Made by a program: the position numbers and the translations under genes. Below are positions 5,745-6,823 of a DNA stretch of 6,823 bases, one piece after another. The stretch covers positions 1-6,823 of the forward strand of contig WFTA01000040.1 of assembly GCA_015485715.1 (NCBI GenBank), given 5' to 3'. Within the stretch, counting starts at the first letter, position 1. Each line of letters opens with the position of its first letter. The stretch comes from Patescibacteria group bacterium (GTDB lineage Bacteria; Patescibacteriota; Patescibacteriia; WFTA01; S139-112). The notes below the pieces were generated by a model that worked only from the letters and a program-made list of their open reading frames with translations, ran no database searches and was not told where the DNA came from.

Positions 5745-5749
5745 TGTAT

Positions 5750-6715
5750 ATGAAATTTGCAATCGGACAAAAAAAGCAGATGACTCAAGTCTTTTTTGAA
5801 GATGGCAGAGTAGTACCTGTCACTGCTGTTAAAATTGATAAAAATGTTATTATAGATGTAAAGACACCAGAAAGAGATGGATACTGGGCTGTAAAAGTTG
5901 GCTCAGGAGTTATTAAGAAAAAACTTACAAAGCCATTACAAGGTGTTTTAAAAGGATTAAAAAACAGCAGATGGATAAAGGAATTTCGATTGAATGATGA
6001 TCAGGCACAGAATGCTCTTGAAAAATTTACCAGAGGATTGGAGTTTGGTGTAGAAATATTCAGACCCGGTGATAAGGTAACAGTTACAGGATATTCAAAA
6101 GGGAGAGGATTTCAGGGGGTTGTGAAAAGACACAATTTTGCAGGCGCTCCAGCCTCGCATGGTACTAAAGACCAGTTGAGAATGCCGGGATCTATAGGTG
6201 CTACAGGGCCTGCTCATGTTTTTAAAGGAAGAAAAATGCCGGGACATATGGGCACTGGTAGAGTGACTGTAAAAGGATTGGAGGTTATCAAGGTTGATAG
6301 AGAAGAAGGTGTGTTATATATAAAGGGTGCCCTTCCCGGAAGCTTTAACTCTATAATATTAATTTTTGGTCCGGGAAGATTTGTAATTAAAAAGGAAGAA
6401 GTCAAGAAAGAAGAAGAAAAACCTGAAGCTGAGACAAAAGAGAATAGTGATGATGTACAAAATCAAGTCCAAGAAACCCAGAACACCACTGGAACTCTTT
6501 CTGGTGACGATCCAGAAAAGGTTGATGCAGATTCAGGTGTACAAAGTCCTGAAGGAAATCAGCAAAAAGATGACTCCAGTGACACCCAAAAAGATGATGA
6601 TGAAAAAAACAAAAAAGAGGAAAACCCAGATACAACAGACAAGACAGAGGAAGATGACAGTACTAATGCAGAAGAAGCTAAAGTACATAATGATGATGTT
6701 AAAGAAAATAAATAA
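5750..6715 (+). CDS. rplC: 50S ribosomal protein L3 with long acidic C-terminal tail
   Basis: L3 is an early-assembling 50S protein whose central loop reaches toward the peptidyl-transferase centre. The core (about 1-213) is clear: an N-terminal KKQMTQVF stretch, TGYSKGRGFQGVVKRHNF (113-130), MPGSIGATGP (145-154), HVFKGRKMPGHMG (156-168) and the RVTVKGLEVI strand. Where E. coli has the Gln methylated by PrmB (SIGQ), this protein has Ala151. At 321 residues it is about 110 longer than typical L3. Residues 214-321 form a low-complexity tail with, by my count, 37 Asp/Glu and 16 Lys, plus many Ser, Thr, Asn and Gln. I chose the ATG at 5750 (MKFAIGQKK). An upstream in-frame GTG at 5714 and ATG at 5726 would place 8-12 hydrophobic, non-family residues at the front and overlap the terminator hairpin. 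No Shine-Dalgarno site. Stop is TAA. Confidence 0.96.
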   Translation: MKFAIGQKKQMTQVFFEDGRVVPVTAVKIDKNVIIDVKTPERDGYWAVKVGSGVIKKKLTKPLQGVLKGLKNSRWIKEFRLNDDQAQNALEKFTRGLEFGVEIFRPGDKVTVTGYSKGRGFQGVVKRHNFAGAPASHGTKDQLRMPGSIGATGPAHVFKGRKMPGHMGTGRVTVKGLEVIKVDREEGVLYIKGALPGSFNSIILIFGPGRFVIKKEEVKKEEEKPEAETKENSDDVQNQVQETQNTTGTLSGDDPEKVDADSGVQSPEGNQQKDDSSDTQKDDDEKNKKEENPDTTDKTEEDDSTNAEEAKVHNDDVKENK

Positions 6716-6720
6716 ATCAT

Positions 6721-6823
6721 ATGAAATATCCAGTCTATAATATCCAAGGTGAAAAAGTGAAAGAAATCGATTTAAACGATAGTATTTTTAATATTGAAGT
6801 AAAACCTGAAGTGATCCATGAAG
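6721..6823 (+). CDS. rplD: 50S ribosomal protein L4 (5' end only)
   Basis: Starting at the ATG five bases after the rplC stop, the frame reads MKYPVYNIQGEKVKEIDL and continues open through 34 codons to the window edge. The opening pattern (short strand VYNIQG, then a charged stretch, then DSIFNIEVKPEVIHE) is that of L4, where the family has a VYNxxG start and a VHE/IHE segment near residue 35. Position after rplC is the universal one for this operon. L4 binds domain I of 23S rRNA and extends a loop into the exit tunnel; in E. coli it also represses its own S10 operon by acting on the leader RNA. The gene is truncated only by the window. No Shine-Dalgarno site precedes it, so translational coupling with rplC is likely. 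Confidence 0.9.
   Translation, partial: MKYPVYNIQGEKVKEIDLNDSIFNIEVKPEVIHE

Noticed and set aside
5714..5749. GTG (5714) or ATG (5726) start for rplC
   Set aside because: The added residues are hydrophobic and unlike L3, and they are encoded by the terminator-like hairpin and T run. The ATG at 5750 gives the normal start.
6447..6740. 97-residue + strand open frame overlapping the 3' end of rplC
   Set aside because: It is an alternative frame of the low-complexity GA-rich tail coding region. The product is Lys/Met/Thr-rich without family resemblance, and it overlaps rplD, whose start is clear.
553..6747. Several minus-strand open frames of 62-101 codons inside rpsL, rpsG, fusA, tuf, rpsJ and rplC
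   Set aside because: Each lies opposite a well-recognised gene, shows no family resemblance, and has no promoter or supporting context.

Overview
This is a translation-machinery locus from a low-GC bacterium. A tRNA-Gln gene is followed, all on the + strand, by rpsL (S12), rpsG (S7), fusA (EF-G), tuf (EF-Tu), rpsJ (S10), rplC (L3) and the first 34 codons of rplD (L4). This is the classic order of the str operon running into the start of the S10 operon. Every start region lacks a Shine-Dalgarno sequence at normal spacing. All six complete genes end in TAA or TAG, none uses TGA as a stop and none contains an in-frame TGA. The protein style (EF-G with a GKMGVEPQSETVWRQAD stretch and an NKIN G4 motif, EF-Tu with DAPGHADYIKNM), the AT-rich intergenic repeats and the absent SD sites suggest a Candidate Phyla Radiation (Patescibacteria) member, perhaps Microgenomates-like. 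That placement is an inference from memory of such proteins and no search was run.

Layout. 1-86: tRNA-Gln(UUG) without encoded CCA. 87-396: a non-coding stretch of short-period AT-rich repeats with one small GC hairpin. 397-538: a near-perfect sigma70-type promoter (TTGACA, 16 nt, TATAAT) and an mRNA leader of about 108 nt holding a 16-bp hairpin. 539-3592: rpsL, rpsG and fusA, closely spaced, with an AT hairpin plus T7 run directly before the fusA ATG. 3593-3835: a second promoter (TTGACT, 17 nt, TATAAT) and a leader of about 150 nt for tuf. 3836-5041: tuf. 5042-5149: a perfect 16-bp hairpin, then rpsJ (5150-5533). 5534-5749: a highly structured leader before rplC. 5750-6715: rplC with a 108-residue acidic tail. 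6721 to the end: rplD, cut by the window edge.

How the parts work together: S12 and S7 are small-subunit proteins, EF-G and EF-Tu are the translation GTPases, and S10, L3 and L4 belong to the 30S and 50S. Co-transcription balances ribosome and factor production, and the separate tuf promoter fits the usual need for excess EF-Tu.

The gene content is ordinary. The item most worth following is the rplC leader (5594-5744). It can form two mutually exclusive folds, one of which contains an intrinsic-terminator-like hairpin ending just before the rplC start, so it looks like an attenuator or riboswitch-style control element. Second are an EF-G whose G4 and G5 guanine-recognition motifs both depart from consensus and an L3 with a long acidic, probably disordered tail. 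No defence system, CRISPR array, insertion sequence or other exotic gene system is visible.
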